Notes under the pieces: model-generated | The model's input: only the letters and a program-made list of their open reading frames with translations | What the model was told of the DNA's origin: nothing | Database searches by the model: none | Position numbers and translations under genes: made by a program | NCBI GenBank assembly: GCA_942159475.1 | Contig: OW804094.1 | Coordinates: 16,427,708-16,491,707 of the forward strand | Origin: Sthenelais limicola | Taxonomy: Eukaryota; Annelida; Polychaeta; Phyllodocida; Sigalionidae | Direction: 5' to 3' | DNA length: 64,000 nucleotides | Shown here: positions 31,112 to 42,405 of the stretch, one piece after another | How the letters are laid out: the number at the start of each line of letters is the position of its first letter | Numbering within the stretch: position 1 is the stretch's first letter

Positions 31112-31669
31112 TTGTTTTTGCGACGTCGTTTTATTCCTTACACATACACCGATTTAAGCGAGATACATCTAGGATAAAATATTTCTTAACACGCATCTTG
31201 CCGAAAGGTTTACCCTAAGGGCATTTGGAGAGTTCACCTTTTTAGTTTCTCTATGCATTCTAAGATGTCATCCATTAAACAATTCCACATTTTTCTTTCT
31301 TCTCTCCTTCTTTCGGTTCCTCCTATATTTATTATCACCAAGGTTGCTCTCATTTTTAGCTCTCGCATTACCGATAACATGTTCATCTCGCTATTATCAA
31401 ATAGTTTCTGCCTGTGTATGTACGCCTTAACCTGAAGGAAAAGCCAGTTTATCACCTTAGTTTGTGGATTTATCTCCTCAATACCAAAAAGGATTTCTCT
31501 AACCAAGGGGGTTATTCTGTTTCTTCTCTTTCCAATTGTTCTCTCCCCGTTAATCTTTACATTGATATAATCTAGCTCGTAAATCCACTCCAGAATAGAA
31601 ATCCATATTCTTCTTGTTTTTAGGCAATTAACAAAGAAGTGACTTAGTGTATCCACCTCAGAGCAGTAG
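31112..31669 (-). mobile_element. 5'-truncated LINE insertion with target duplication
   Basis: About 558 bp inserted in a MITE-A. TTTAATCTCATTTTT(T)GTT occurs on both sides (31093-31111 and 31670-31687), an 18-19-bp target duplication with one indel. Reading the minus strand, coding sequence runs to about 31234 and is followed by a 3' UTR with AATAAA at about 31133 and an A-rich AAAAACAAAACAAAA end. This is the normal outcome of target-primed reverse transcription with early stop. Confidence 0.88.
31234..31669 (-). pseudogene. LINE ORF2 C-terminal fragment
   Basis: About 145 codons remain open to a stop at 31234. Near the start a C-x7-H-x4-C pattern (CSEVDTLSHFFVNC) matches the second half of the zinc-binding motif that follows reverse transcriptase in L1/Tx1-like LINEs. 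Further on, REILFG and then NWLFLQVKAYIHRQK match the usual C-terminal 'ilfG ... K-yI' region of such proteins. The endonuclease and reverse transcriptase domains, and the first Cys of the zinc motif, were never copied because the element is 5'-truncated. The ATG at 31680 belongs to the target duplication, not to the element. Clade assignment to an L1-like group is inference. Confidence 0.75.
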
Positions 31670-31749
31670 TTTAATCTCATTTTTGTTAGATTGGGGTAAT
31701 TTTAAAACATTGGAGAAGGCGAATTGTACATTTTCTAGCGATTCGACCC

Positions 31750-32960
31750 ATATAGAGTTGGAGAGAAAGTATTATTAGAGAAAGTATCTAGAAATAACAA
31801 AACCAAAATTACCTCGCTAACATCTCAAGGTCCCTTCTCTTACTAAGCTCTATTTAGATAGTGTCAATCAGCCCTATACAAAATAATGACCTTCAGATTC
31901 GGCCTGAATAAAAAGCTGGTTAACCGTCCCTCATTAGGGCTGAGTAGGAGAAGGAGGAGATACTATTTAGACGCTCCAGGTGTGTCAGGTCCCCATTTAT
32001 AGCTTACCTTTTACCTGGACTCTAAAGCTATTCTGAACGACAGGTATCAATTTTTTATTGGTCTATCTTTAGAGCAGTTTTCTACTACTGCCGAGAGCAT
32101 AGATTAGTTTCATAGAGGATTTGATTGATATGTTATACGGGGTTGGGTAATAACATATATCTATGATTACGTATGTAACATCTTCAGTTTTAATGGGGTT
32201 AAGTTCTGGTTATTTTTTCAATGATTTTGTTGAAAAGAGGATGAACAAAAACCAGTGCCTTGTACAACACATGTCCGAATCAAGAAGATATTTAAATTGT
32301 AATACCGTTTTAAAAACATTGAAAGCATTGAAAGTCCTGTATGAGTGGTTATTATTTGAAATATGTTTTTTTTTAAATAAAAGGTTAGCAAAAGGTACAA
32401 TCTTTAATTTCGGGGTTCAAGCTAATTGTCCAAAACCATATTTCCAATATACTATATAATATAAGGCATAGGGCTTGTGATGCCAGCATAGAATTGAGAG
32501 GACATAGCGTGGGAAAGGAGATGGTAGTTACTAAACGAAACAGTGGCTGACATCTCTTAACCACAAAACACTGCTTGGTTATAAAACCTTTGCTGCAAAT
32601 AACAGCCCCATTCACTCATTCTGAATAAATCAAGTCCCAACCTCTACTGAAATAAACCATGCTTTATCAGTAGTAGGGCCAGACAGTGTGCATTCTCTCC
32701 CAGTTCATGAAGCTGAACAATTTATAAAATGCTTTGACATTGCACCTCATTAATTGAGTTGTATAGACGTATGAAGGATGTTTATAAATATATTATATGT
32801 ATAATAGTATGTATACATTATATATACATAAATGTATGAAGTTGCAATTTGATATGAACATTTTGCTATATGGTTTGTAATTTTGAGGAGGTGACAAACC
32901 AACACTGACAGAAATCCATTATTGATACATTAATTTCCTTCAATTATAAACACTCGCGAA
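31750..32960. other. No gene seen; unique AT-rich DNA
   Basis: No recognised family. A 98-codon frame at 32163-32459 has no recognisable motif and overlaps frames on the other strand. Confidence 0.45.
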
Positions 32961-33182
32961 CCAGACTCACACTGACCTGTGAAGGAGCTATCACACTCTC
33001 CTGGCCTCCCGCTACCCTCATACCCCAATAACGCTAGTAACCCATATCATGTTTCTTTACTAACCAAGTATATTAACCCTCTAAGCAATAACCCTAAGGC
33101 AGCGTGGGAGGAACAGCGCCCCCGGTGAGCCCATGGATTGTACATACTGTCAATAAAAATAAAAATAAAAATATTAAAAATT
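32961..33182 (+). other. Possible retroposon 3' end with (AAAAT)n tail
   Basis: A more GC-rich stretch (CCTGGCCTCCCGCTACCC, GGAGGAACAGCGCCCCCGG) ends in CAATAAAAATAAAAATAAAA. Such simple A-rich tails mark LINE and SINE 3' ends. No coding part is recognised and no target duplication was found. Confidence 0.4.
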
Positions 33183-33824
33183 GTGGAATATTTAGTTACT
33201 ATTTCAACCTTCACTCATGAACTGTCTCAAACAACCAAACACTAGTATGGTATGCAAAACGTCTCCATCTAATGGAGAACAATAAATAGAACTAAACATT
33301 TTGTGCATAAGGGAATACAATTAACCTTTGCACATAGCGTGCAGAGCAGGGAAGTATTTGAGCACAATGAAAACATCCATAATGAAACAGTGCAGAGATA
33401 TATACAACCCTGAGTAGCATATGAAAAGTGAGACATGAGTAGCATATGAAAAGTGCACTGGTACATCCATGAGTAGCATATGAAAAGTGCACTGTTACAT
33501 CCATGAGTAGCATATGAAAAGTGCACTTATACAACCATGAGTAGCATATGAACAGTGGACTGTTACATCCATGAGTAGCATATGAACAGTGCACTGTTAC
33601 ATCCATGAGTAGCATATGAACAGTGCACTGTTACATCCATGAGTAGCATATGAAAAGTGGCCTGTAACAACCATGAGTAGCATATGAACAGTGCACTGTT
33701 ACATCCATGAGTAGCATATGAACAGTGCACTGTTACACCCATGAGTAGCATATGAACAGTGCACTTATACAACCATGAGTAGCATATGAACAGTGCACTG
33801 TTACAACCATGAGTAGCATATGAA

Positions 33825-34943
33825 AAGTGCACTTATACATCCATGAGTAGCATATGAAAAGTGCACTTATACAACCATGAGTAGCATATGAAAAGTGCAC
33901 TGTTACATCCATGAGTAGCATATGAACAGTGCACTTATACAACCATGAGTAGCATATGAACAGTGCACTTATACAACCATGAGTAGCATATGAACAGTGC
34001 ACTGTTACAACCATGAGTAGCATATGAAAAGTGCACTTATACATCCATGAGTAGCATATGATAGTGCACTGTTACAACCATGAGTAGCATCAGAACAGTG
34101 CACTGTTACAACCATGAGTAGCATATGAACAGTGCACTGTTACACCCATGAGTAGCATATGAACAGTGCACTGTTACAACAATGAGTAGCATATGAACAG
34201 TGCACTGTTACACCCATGAGTAGCATATGAACAGTGCACTGTTACAACCATGAATAGCATATGAAAAGTGTACTGCTACAACCATGAGTAGCATATGAAA
34301 AGTGCACTGATACAAACATGAGTAGCATATGAACAGTGCACTGTTACAACCATGAGTAGCATATGAAAAGTGCACTGTTACAACCATGAGTAGCATATGA
34401 TAGTGCACTGTTACAACAATGAGTAGCATATGAACAGTGCACTTATACAACCATGAGTAGCATATGAAAAGTGCACTGTTACAACCATGAGTAGCATATG
34501 AAAAGTGCACTGATACAACCATGAGTAGCATATGAAAAGTGCACTGGTACATCCATGAGTAGCATATGAACAGTGCACTGTTACACCCATGAGTAGCATA
34601 TGAAAAGTGGACTGTTACAACCATGAGTAGCATATGAAAAGTGCACTGATACAACCATGAGTAGCATATGAACAGTGCACTGTTAGAACCATGAGTAGCA
34701 TATGAAAAGTGCACTGTTACAACCATGAGTAGCATATGAAAAGTGCACTGTTAAACCCATGAATAGCATATGAAAAGTGTACTTATACAACCATGAGTAG
34801 CATATGAACAGTGCACTATTACAACCATGAGTAGCATATGAAAAGTGCACTGATACAACCATGAGTAGCATATGAAAAGTGCACTGGTACATCCATGAGT
34901 AGCATATGAACAGTGCACTGTTACACCCATGAGTGCATATGAA
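33825..34943. repeat. 1119-bp higher-order duplication, copy 1
   Basis: Contains marker units such as GCATCAGAACAGTG (about 34088), GCATATGATAGTGCAC and the one-base-short unit CATGAGTGCATATG (about 34929). The same markers recur 1119 bp later in the same order. Confidence 0.9.
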
Positions 34944-36062
34944 AAGTGCACTTATACATCCATGAGTAGCATATGAAAAGTGCACTTATACAACCATGAG
35001 TAGCATATGAAAAGTGCACTGTTACATCCATGAGTAGCATATGAACAGTGCACTTATACAACCATGAGTAGCATATGAACAGTGCACTTATACAACCATG
35101 AGTAGCATATGAACAGTGCACTGTTACAACCATGAGTAGCATATGAAAAGTGCACTTATACATCCATGAGTAGCATATGATAGTGCACTGTTACAACCAT
35201 GAGTAGCATCAGAACAGTGCACTGTTACAACCATGAGTAGCATATGAACAGTGCACTGTTACACCCATGAGTAGCATATGAACAGTGCACTGTTACAACA
35301 ATGAGTAGCATATGAACAGTGCACTGTTACACCCATGAGTAGCATATGAACAGTGCACTGTTACAACCATGAATAGCATATGAAAAGTGTACTGCTACAA
35401 CCATGAGTAGCATATGAAAAGTGCACTGATACAAACATGAGTAGCATATGAACAGTGCACTGTTACAACCATGAGTAGCATATGAAAAGTGCACTGTTAC
35501 AACCATGAGTAGCATATGATAGTGCACTGTTACAACAATGAGTAGCATATGAACAGTGCACTTATACAACCATGAGTAGCATATGAAAAGTGCACTGTTA
35601 CAACCATGAGTAGCATATGAAAAGTGCACTGATACAACCATGAGTAGCATATGAAAAGTGCACTGGTACATCCATGAGTAGCATATGAACAGTGCACTGT
35701 TACACCCATGAGTAGCATATGAAAAGTGGACTGTTACAACCATGAGTAGCATATGAAAAGTGCACTGATACAACCATGAGTAGCATATGAACAGTGCACT
35801 GTTAGAACCATGAGTAGCATATGAAAAGTGCACTGTTACAACCATGAGTAGCATATGAAAAGTGCACTGTTAAACCCATGAATAGCATATGAAAAGTGTA
35901 CTTATACAACCATGAGTAGCATATGAACAGTGCACTATTACAACCATGAGTAGCATATGAAAAGTGCACTGATACAACCATGAGTAGCATATGAAAAGTG
36001 CACTGGTACATCCATGAGTAGCATATGAACAGTGCACTGTTACACCCATGAGTGCATATGAA
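34944..36062. repeat. 1119-bp higher-order duplication, copy 2
   Basis: Appears identical to copy 1 wherever I compared, including the rare units and the short unit at about 36048. The match stops where copy 1 continues with CACTTATACATCC and copy 2 with CACTGTTACAACC. Confidence 0.9.
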
Positions 36063-36236
36063 AAGTGCACTGTTACAACCATGAGTAGCATATGAAAAGT
36101 GCACTGTTACAGCCATGAGTAGCATATGAACAGTGCACTTATACATCCATGAGTAGCATATGAAAAGGGAACTGTTACAACCATGAGTACCATATGAACA
36201 GTGCACTTATACAACCATGAGTAGCATATGAACAGT

Positions 36237-36690
36237 GCACTGTTACAACCATGAGTAGCATATGAACAGTGCACTGTTACATCCATGAGTAGCATATGAA
36301 AAGTGAACTTATACAACTATGAGTAGCATATGACAAGTGCACTCATACATCCCTGAGTAGCATATGAACAGTGCACTGTTACAACCATGAGTAGCATATG
36401 AACAGTGCACTCATACACCCATGAGTAGCATATAAAAAGTGCACTTATACAACCATGAGTAGCATATGAAAAGTGCACTTATACAACCATGAGTAGCATA
36501 TGAACAGTGCACTGTTACAACCATGAGTAGCATATGAACAGTGCACTGTTACAACCATGAGTAGCATATGAACAGTGCACTGTTACATCCATGAGTAGCA
36601 TATGAAAAGTGAACTTATACAACTATGAGTAGCATATGACAAGTGCACTCATACATCCCTGAGTAGCATATGAACAGTGCACTGTTACAA
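36237..36690. repeat. About 305-bp duplication inside the satellite
   Basis: The rare run ACAACTATGAGTAGCATATG then ACAAGTGCACTCATACATCC then CTGAGTAGC occurs at about 36313 and about 36618, nine units apart. Confidence 0.75.
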
Positions 36691-39408
36691 CCATGAGTAG
36701 CATATGAACAGTGCACTGTTACATCCATGAGTAGCATATGAAAAGTGTACTTATACAACCATGAGTAGCATATGAACAGTGCACCTATACACCCATGAGT
36801 AGCATATGAAAAGTGCACTCATACAACCATGAGTAGCATATGAAAAGTGCACTGTTACAACCATGAGTAGCATATGAAAAGTGCACTGTTACAACCATGA
36901 GTAGCATATGAACAGTGCACTTATACACCCATGAGTAGCATATGAACAGTGCACTGTTACAACCATGAGTAGCATATAAACAGTGCACTGTTACATCCAT
37001 GAGTAGCATATGAACAGTGCACTGTTACAACCATGAGTAGCATATGAAAAGTGCACTGTTACAACCATGAGTAGCATATGAACAGTGCACTGTTACATCC
37101 ATGAGTAGCATATGAACAGTGCACTTATACACTCATGAGTAGCATATGAAAAGGGAACTGTTACAACCATGAGTAGCATATGAACAGTGCACTAATACAC
37201 CCATGAGTAGCATATGAAAAGTGCACTGTTACAGCCATGAGTAGCATATGAACAGTGCACTTATACAACCATGAGTAGCATATGAAAAGTGCACTGTTAC
37301 AACCATGAGTAGCATATGAAAAGTGTACTTATACAACCATGAGTAGCATATGAACAGTGCACGATTACAACTATGAGTAGCATATGAAAAGTGCACTGTT
37401 ACACCCATGAGTAGCATATGAACAGTGCACTGTTACACCCATGAGTAGCATATGAACAGTGCACTGTTACACCCATGAGTAGCATATGAACAGTGCACTT
37501 ATACACCCATGAGTAGCATATGAACAGTGCACTGTTACAACCATGAGTAGCATATGAACAGTGCACTGTTACACCCATGAGTAGCATATGAACAGTGCAC
37601 TTATACACCCATGAGTAGCATATGAACAGTGCACTGTTACAACCATGAGTAGCATATGAAAAGTGTACTTATACAACCATGAGTAGCATATAAACAGTGC
37701 ACGATTACAACTATGAGTAGCATATGAAAAGTGCACTGTTACATCCATGAGTAGCATATGAAAAGTGCACTTATACAACCATGAGTAGCATATGAACAGT
37801 GCACTGTTACAACCATGAGTAGCATATGAACAGTGTACTTATACAACCATGAGTAGCATATGAAAAGTGCACTTATACAACCATGAGTAGCATATGAAAA
37901 GTGTACTTATACAACCATGAGTAGCATATGAACAGTGCACGATTACAACTATGAGTAGCATATGAAAAGTGCACTGTTACATCCATGAGTAGCATATGAA
38001 AAGTGCACTTATACAACCATGAGTAGCATATGAACAGTGCACTGTTACAACCATGAGTAGCATATGAACAGTGTACTTATACAACCATGAGTAGCATATG
38101 AAAAGTGCACTTATACAACCATGAGTAGCATATGAAAAGTGCACTGTTACAACCATGAGTAGCATATGAAAAGTGCACTGTTACAACCATGAGTAGCATA
38201 TGACAAGTGTACTTATACAACCATGAGTAGCATATGAACAGTGCACTTATACAACCATGAGTAGCATATGAACAGTGCACTTATACATCCATGAGTAGCA
38301 TATGAACAGTGCACTTATACAACCATGAGTAGCATATGAAAAGTGCACTGTTACATCCATGAGTAGCATATGAACAGTGCACTTATACAACCATGAGTAG
38401 CATATGAACAGTGCACTTATACAACCATGAGTAGCATATGAAAAGTGCAGTTATACAACCATGAGTAGCATATGAACAGTGAACTGGTACAACCATGAGT
38501 AGCATATGAACAGTGCACTTATACAACCATGAGTAGCATATGAAAAGTGTACTTATACAACCATGAGTAGCATATGAACAGTGCACTGATACAACCATGA
38601 GTAGCATATGAAAAGTGCACTGTTACATCCATGAGTAGCATATGAACAGTGCACTTATACAACCATGAGTAGCATATGAACAGTGCACTTATACAACCAT
38701 GAGTAGCATATGAACAGTGCACTGTTACAACCATGAGTAGCATATGAACAGTGCACTTATACAACCATGAGTAGCATATGAACAGTGCACTGTTACATCC
38801 ATGAGTAGCATATGAAAAGTGCAGTTATACAACCATGAGTAGCATATGAACAGTGCACTGTTACAACCATGAGTAGCATATGAACAGTGCACTTATACAA
38901 CCATGAGTAGCATATGAACAGTGCACTGTTACAACCATGAGTAGCATATGAAAAGTGAACTGTTACAGCCATGAGTAGCATATGAACAGTACACTGATAC
39001 ATCCATGAGTAGCATATGAACAGTGCACTGTTACAACCATGAGTAGCATATGAAAAGTGAACTGTTACAGCCATGAGTAGCATATGAACAGTGCACTGTT
39101 ACAACCATGAGTAGCATATGAACAGTGCATTGTTACAACCATGAGTAGCATATGAACAGTGAACTGGTACAACCATGAGTAGCATATGAACAGTGAACTT
39201 ATACAACCATGAGTAGCATATGAAAAGTGCACAGTTACAACCATGAGTAGCATATGAACAGTGAACTGGTACAACCATGAGTAGCATATGAACAGTGAAC
39301 TTATACAACCATGAGTAGCATATGAAAAGTGCACAGGTACAACCATGAGTAGCATATGAAAAGTGAACTGTTACAACCATGAGTAGCATATGAAAAATGC
39401 ACTAATAC

Positions 39409-39676
39409 TATAGCAAGAACAGCATAGTATCGCGTATGAGGGGGGCTATATTCTCCGAGTATGGCCGAAAACTACGAGGCCGTAGGCCGAGTGGTTTTTC
39501 GGCCATACGAGGAAAATATACAACTTTATTTGCATTAATTTCATCAAACTGTGTTGTCCTCATAGTCTTGAACGATTGTGACGTCACTGTACAATACAGG
39601 CAGTTTATATTGTCCACCTTGTGAGTGGCAAGTATATCGATTAAACTGTCCGCTCACGGCCAAATCATGGAATAAA
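39409..39676. mobile_element. Hairpin element inserted in the satellite
   Basis: Non-satellite DNA between satellite units. At 39456-39513 arms CCGAGTATGGCCGAAAAC and GTTTTTCGGCCATACGAGG form a long hairpin around ACGAGGCCGTAGGCCGAG. The rest includes GATTGTGACGTCACTG. Two to three decayed satellite units follow at 39677-39769, so this is an interruption and not the array end. Confidence 0.7.
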
Positions 39677-39769
39677 ACCATGAGTAGCATATGAAAAGTG
39701 AACCTATACAACCATGAGTAGCATATGAAAATTTAACCACGAGTAGCATATAAAAGTGTGCAAAGATCA

Positions 39770-40120
39770 GTTTACTACACCTATTCATCTATATTATGCA
39801 CTTTCTTACTGCAAGGTATCAAAATAAATCTCATGAGTGAACAGTAGATGGTTGTTACTTACGCATACAAAACCTGACATCTCTTAATTAAGCACTACGG
39901 CTCATTATGCTCGTTCAATATAAATGAGACATCACCCATCACCGCTGACTTTTCTTGGGTATAGCCCATGTTCTGTGATAAATGGAATTCCCTCTCCCCT
40001 TTCTACTGACAGGCCTAAGTAATCATTCATTGATTTATTACCTTGTTTATGGGGTAAGTGGGGAATATAAGGGTGGAGTAGGGTTACAGCTGCCGCTACC
40101 ACTTTAATCATAATTATGTG
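39770..40120. other. No gene seen
   Basis: Unique-looking sequence flanking the satellite on the right. Confidence 0.4.
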
Positions 40121-40290
40121 GAAGGGTGGCGCAGTGGTGTAGTGTGCTGGCTTTAGAGGCAGTGAGAGGGTTGTGGGTTCAGATCCCACTGTAAGTGCTG
40201 CCACTTTCCTTGACCCTAGTGGTCACTGCTACCTGTGGGTTGATATGTTGGTGGTACTATGCGCTACAAATATCCATTGCTAATATGTTT
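40121..40290 (+). mobile_element. tRNA-derived SINE
   Basis: GGGTGGCGCAGTGG begins a tRNA-like head with an A box at 40127-40137 (TGGCGCAGTGG) and a B box at 40176-40186 (GGTTCAGATCC). The distance suits an internal Pol III promoter. The body continues CTTGACCCTAGTGGTCACTG and has no recognisable tail. It cannot be a working tRNA gene because the acceptor stem halves do not pair and the D and variable regions are irregular. Confidence 0.7.
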
Positions 40291-40520
40291 CAGGAGAACG
40301 AGTCACAATTAAGTCACAAAACTAATATTTTTCAAAGTAATTTAGTCACAAGAACACTTGCTATGAATGCTATCATTTTTTGAGTTCTCCGACCTGCTAG
40401 TAGCATGAATCCAGGTACCAAATTTCAAGACATTTTATCAAATATATCTATGCATTTCTAAGGTCATCTTATAGAATATATTTAGCTTCTTTACTAGTAA
40501 CGATTCGCCTAAAACACATC
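40283..40520 (+). mobile_element. MITE-B copy, right part deleted
   Basis: Starts near ATATGTTTCAGGAGAACGAG and runs to TTACTAGTAACGATT, then jumps to the end CGCCTAAAACACATCA. The TTATTAGGTGTCCTAG half is missing. Confidence 0.75.
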
Positions 40521-40913
40521 ATATATGTATCACTATTGTGGAAGATCTATACATCCAAATCTTACAAACCATGAGCTCTTTCCTCTGAAATTATTTTTTT
40601 AAATCCTCTTCAATCTGATTGGTGGACAAGTGTCGCCCACGTGACATTTCCCCGCGCCACCTAACGGGCATATGTTGCCTTTGATAGTGATAAGCCTCGG
40701 TTTGATATCTTTGACCCTGGTTACAGGAAGTGGTATGGAACTCTCGTTATTTGGTGGATAAAAGGAAACGTTAAAGAGGCCACCAAGCGGTGAGGAGTTG
40801 TACTGACCTCTCCTTTGCTTTTAAAGGGAGTATACCCCACACTGTACGAACAACTGGTTCTAGAGCAGTATCCCATGAGGGTGCTTTCAGGGCGAAGTGT
40901 TTAGTGATTGTTG
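40521..40913. other. No gene seen
   Basis: Contains TCGCCCACGTGACATTTCCC at about 40633, a GC-richer patch, but no frame or repeat I can support. Confidence 0.4.
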
Positions 40914-40950
40914 CTCTTAAGTCTGGGATGGTTCTGGGTAAAACCTTAAA

Positions 40951-41044
40951 GTGTCATTACGTGTCATTACGGGGACAACTAGCCCTGATAACAGATTGCT
41001 GCTGATTAGACCATAGTCTATGTCTGAATGTAGCAGAAGGTAGA
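40951..41044. repeat. Arm of an inverted duplication (partner 11317-11411)
   Basis: Reverse complement of 11317-11411 with very few differences (CAGATTGCTGCTGATTAGAC here). Confidence 0.9.
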
Positions 41045-41098
41045 TGGGTGAAGTCGCCAGAAAATGTACAATTCAGCTTCACCAATCCTATCAAATAA
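41045..41098 (-). mobile_element. MITE-A end carried within the VR block
   Basis: GGGTGAAGTCGCCAG to TCCTATCAAATAA only, matching the right piece of the chimeric MITE-A at 11264-11316. It stops at the same point where the VR element begins there. Confidence 0.88.
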
Positions 41099-41355
41099 AT
41101 GGTCCTGGGTATGACAATAAAGTGCCTTTCTGTCTCTTTTTCTCTGCCTCTCTCTACCCTCTTCTCTATCTTTATTTCCTGGGTATGACCATAAAGTGCC
41201 TTTCTGTCTCTTTTCTTTGTCTCTCTCTCTCCCTTCTTCTCTATCTCTATTTCCTGGGTATGATCATAAACTGCCTCCTTCTCAGCTCTCCCGCCCTTGA
41301 TATAACACTTCAAAGTGTTGATAAGGGCGTAAAGCAACTAATCTCACTCACTCAC
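41099..41355 (-). mobile_element. VR element in reverse orientation
   Basis: TGGTCCTGGGTATGAC, two core units, then the foldback CCGCCCTTGATATAACACTT ... AAGTGTTGATAAGGGCG and CTCACTCACTCAC. This copy has the longest hairpin version (AACACTTCAAAGTGTT). Confidence 0.85.
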
Positions 41356-41371
41356 CTCTTAAGTCTGGGAT

Positions 41372-41673
41372 CTTCAATCTCCAATATGGCTGCATCAGTG
41401 AGAGCGGGGTTTGCTGATTCATTATTCAGGCATTCGTTTTTTAATTCGACTTTGCTAGATTTTTAAATGCATGATCGGAAATGGTATCCTAGAATTCCAC
41501 TTAGAAAATAACGAACAAACATTCGATATACACGACAGAAGACCCATATTGACAAGATTTTACTTTAAGAGTACTTTTCGGGTAGGGGTGGGATTCTGTA
41601 TCGGAAATACCGAAATAAATCCTTCTGATTTTCAGATATGCAATCTACCTGTATCTGAAATATACATATATAT
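41372..41673. other. No gene seen
   Basis: Unique-looking. Confidence 0.4.
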
Positions 41674-41908
41674 GGTTGAAATCTCCAGAAAATACACAAT
41701 TCATATTCAGAAACTCTCGCAAATAACCTAAATTTGATACAGAAATCAGACTCAAAACACAATTCAACATAACCAAACACATCCTTTGAATGAAAACAAT
41801 ACAGAATACACTCAGATATACCTAGTGTTTATCATTTTTCACTCTAATTTAGCAGAATTTGATAGATGTGTAGAGCTGCCGATGGTGCATTTTCTGAAAA
41901 TCTGATCC
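41674..41908 (-). mobile_element. MITE-A copy, mixed ends
   Basis: Minus orientation; left end GGTTGAAATCTCCAG, right end CTGAAAATCTGATCC. The target duplication is not exact. Confidence 0.87.
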
Positions 41909-42171
41909 ATGTTAGTACTGTACCGACAGTAGGTGAATATCAGTTTGTCGTTGGATTATTTGACATGAACTAAACGAACCGCCATTTGTACGAGTGTAGA
42001 AAGTGAAGTGGAGACATTTGCTGGCCCAAGATGCTGGCATCACATCAAGCCCCGTAGGTCAGTATGTTTAAGAGGATCCAAGAGACCATTTGAAGGAGAA
42101 GGAAAGAGAGAAGGGTGGGCAGCTCGACTCATGGCTAGGGACTAGGCAGCAGGGGAGGGGGAGGGGTATTA

Positions 42172-42405
42172 GAGTGACATTTCCAGAAAATGCACAATTC
42201 ACCTTCAGAAACCCTCCCAAATAACTCGAATTTGATACAAAAATGAGACTCAAAACACAATTCAACATAGCCAAACACATCCTTTGAATAAACTCGATGC
42301 CAAATATACTCAGATATACTGGTATTTAACATTTTTTAGCAGCATTTAGCAGAATTTACTAAATGTGTAGAGCTGCCAATTGTACATTCTCTGGCGACCT
42401 AACCC
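42172..42405 (-). mobile_element. MITE-A copy with ATTA target duplication
   Basis: Left end GAGTGACATTTCCAG (third type), right end CTCTGGCGACCTAACCC (alternative type), so neither end is the common type. ATTA is on both sides. Confidence 0.9.

Larger units (their letters stand above)
31004..31749 (+). mobile_element. MITE-A copy split by a LINE, left end missing
   Basis: Two parts, 31004-31111 and 31688-31749, separated by the LINE. The right end is CTAGCGATTCGACCC. The left inverted repeat is not present; similarity begins at GCTGAAAGAAATATAAATTC. Confidence 0.82.
33370..39769. repeat. 34-bp satellite, about 176 units
   Basis: The unit is CATGAGTAGCATATGAAAAG plus TGCACTGTTACAAC, repeated head to tail with very few indels. 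Variation is concentrated at a few positions: GAAAAGTG/GAACAGTG; ACTGTTAC/ACTTATAC/ACTGATAC/ACTGGTAC; AACC/ATCC/ACCC. Two palindromes, CATATG and AGTGCACT, lie in each unit. The first units (33370-33440) are degenerate, and the array is interrupted at 39409-39676. The minus strand is almost stop-free in all frames, so long repetitive frames appear; they have no coding support. Confidence 0.97.
40930..41355 (-). mobile_element. Compound VR insertion with 16-bp target duplication
   Basis: CTCTTAAGTCTGGGAT is present intact at 40914-40929 and 41356-41371. Between them, reading the minus strand, lie a VR element (41355-41099), half a MITE-A (41098-41045), the 94-bp segment shared with 11317-11411, and a short piece resembling the VR terminus (CTTTAAGGTTTTACCCAGAA). 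The single long duplication shows the whole 426-bp block inserted as one unit. Confidence 0.85.

Noticed and set aside
33269..39389. Many 60-175-codon minus-strand frames encoding a repetitive Met/His/Cys-rich peptide
   Set aside because: The 34-bp unit simply lacks stop codons on that strand, and because 34 is not divisible by three all frames are open. No start context, splice sites or non-repeat coding ends support a protein.
33370..39400. Regular 34-bp direct repeats suggesting a CRISPR array
   Set aside because: Units are contiguous with no unique spacers, the array is far too long, and the genome is eukaryotic. It is a satellite.
40124..40196. A tRNA gene
   Set aside because: A and B boxes are good, but the acceptor and anticodon stems do not pair properly. 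It is better explained as a tRNA-derived SINE head.
41044..41466. 140-codon plus-strand frame
   Set aside because: Runs through a MITE-A end and VR core repeats of the compound insertion.
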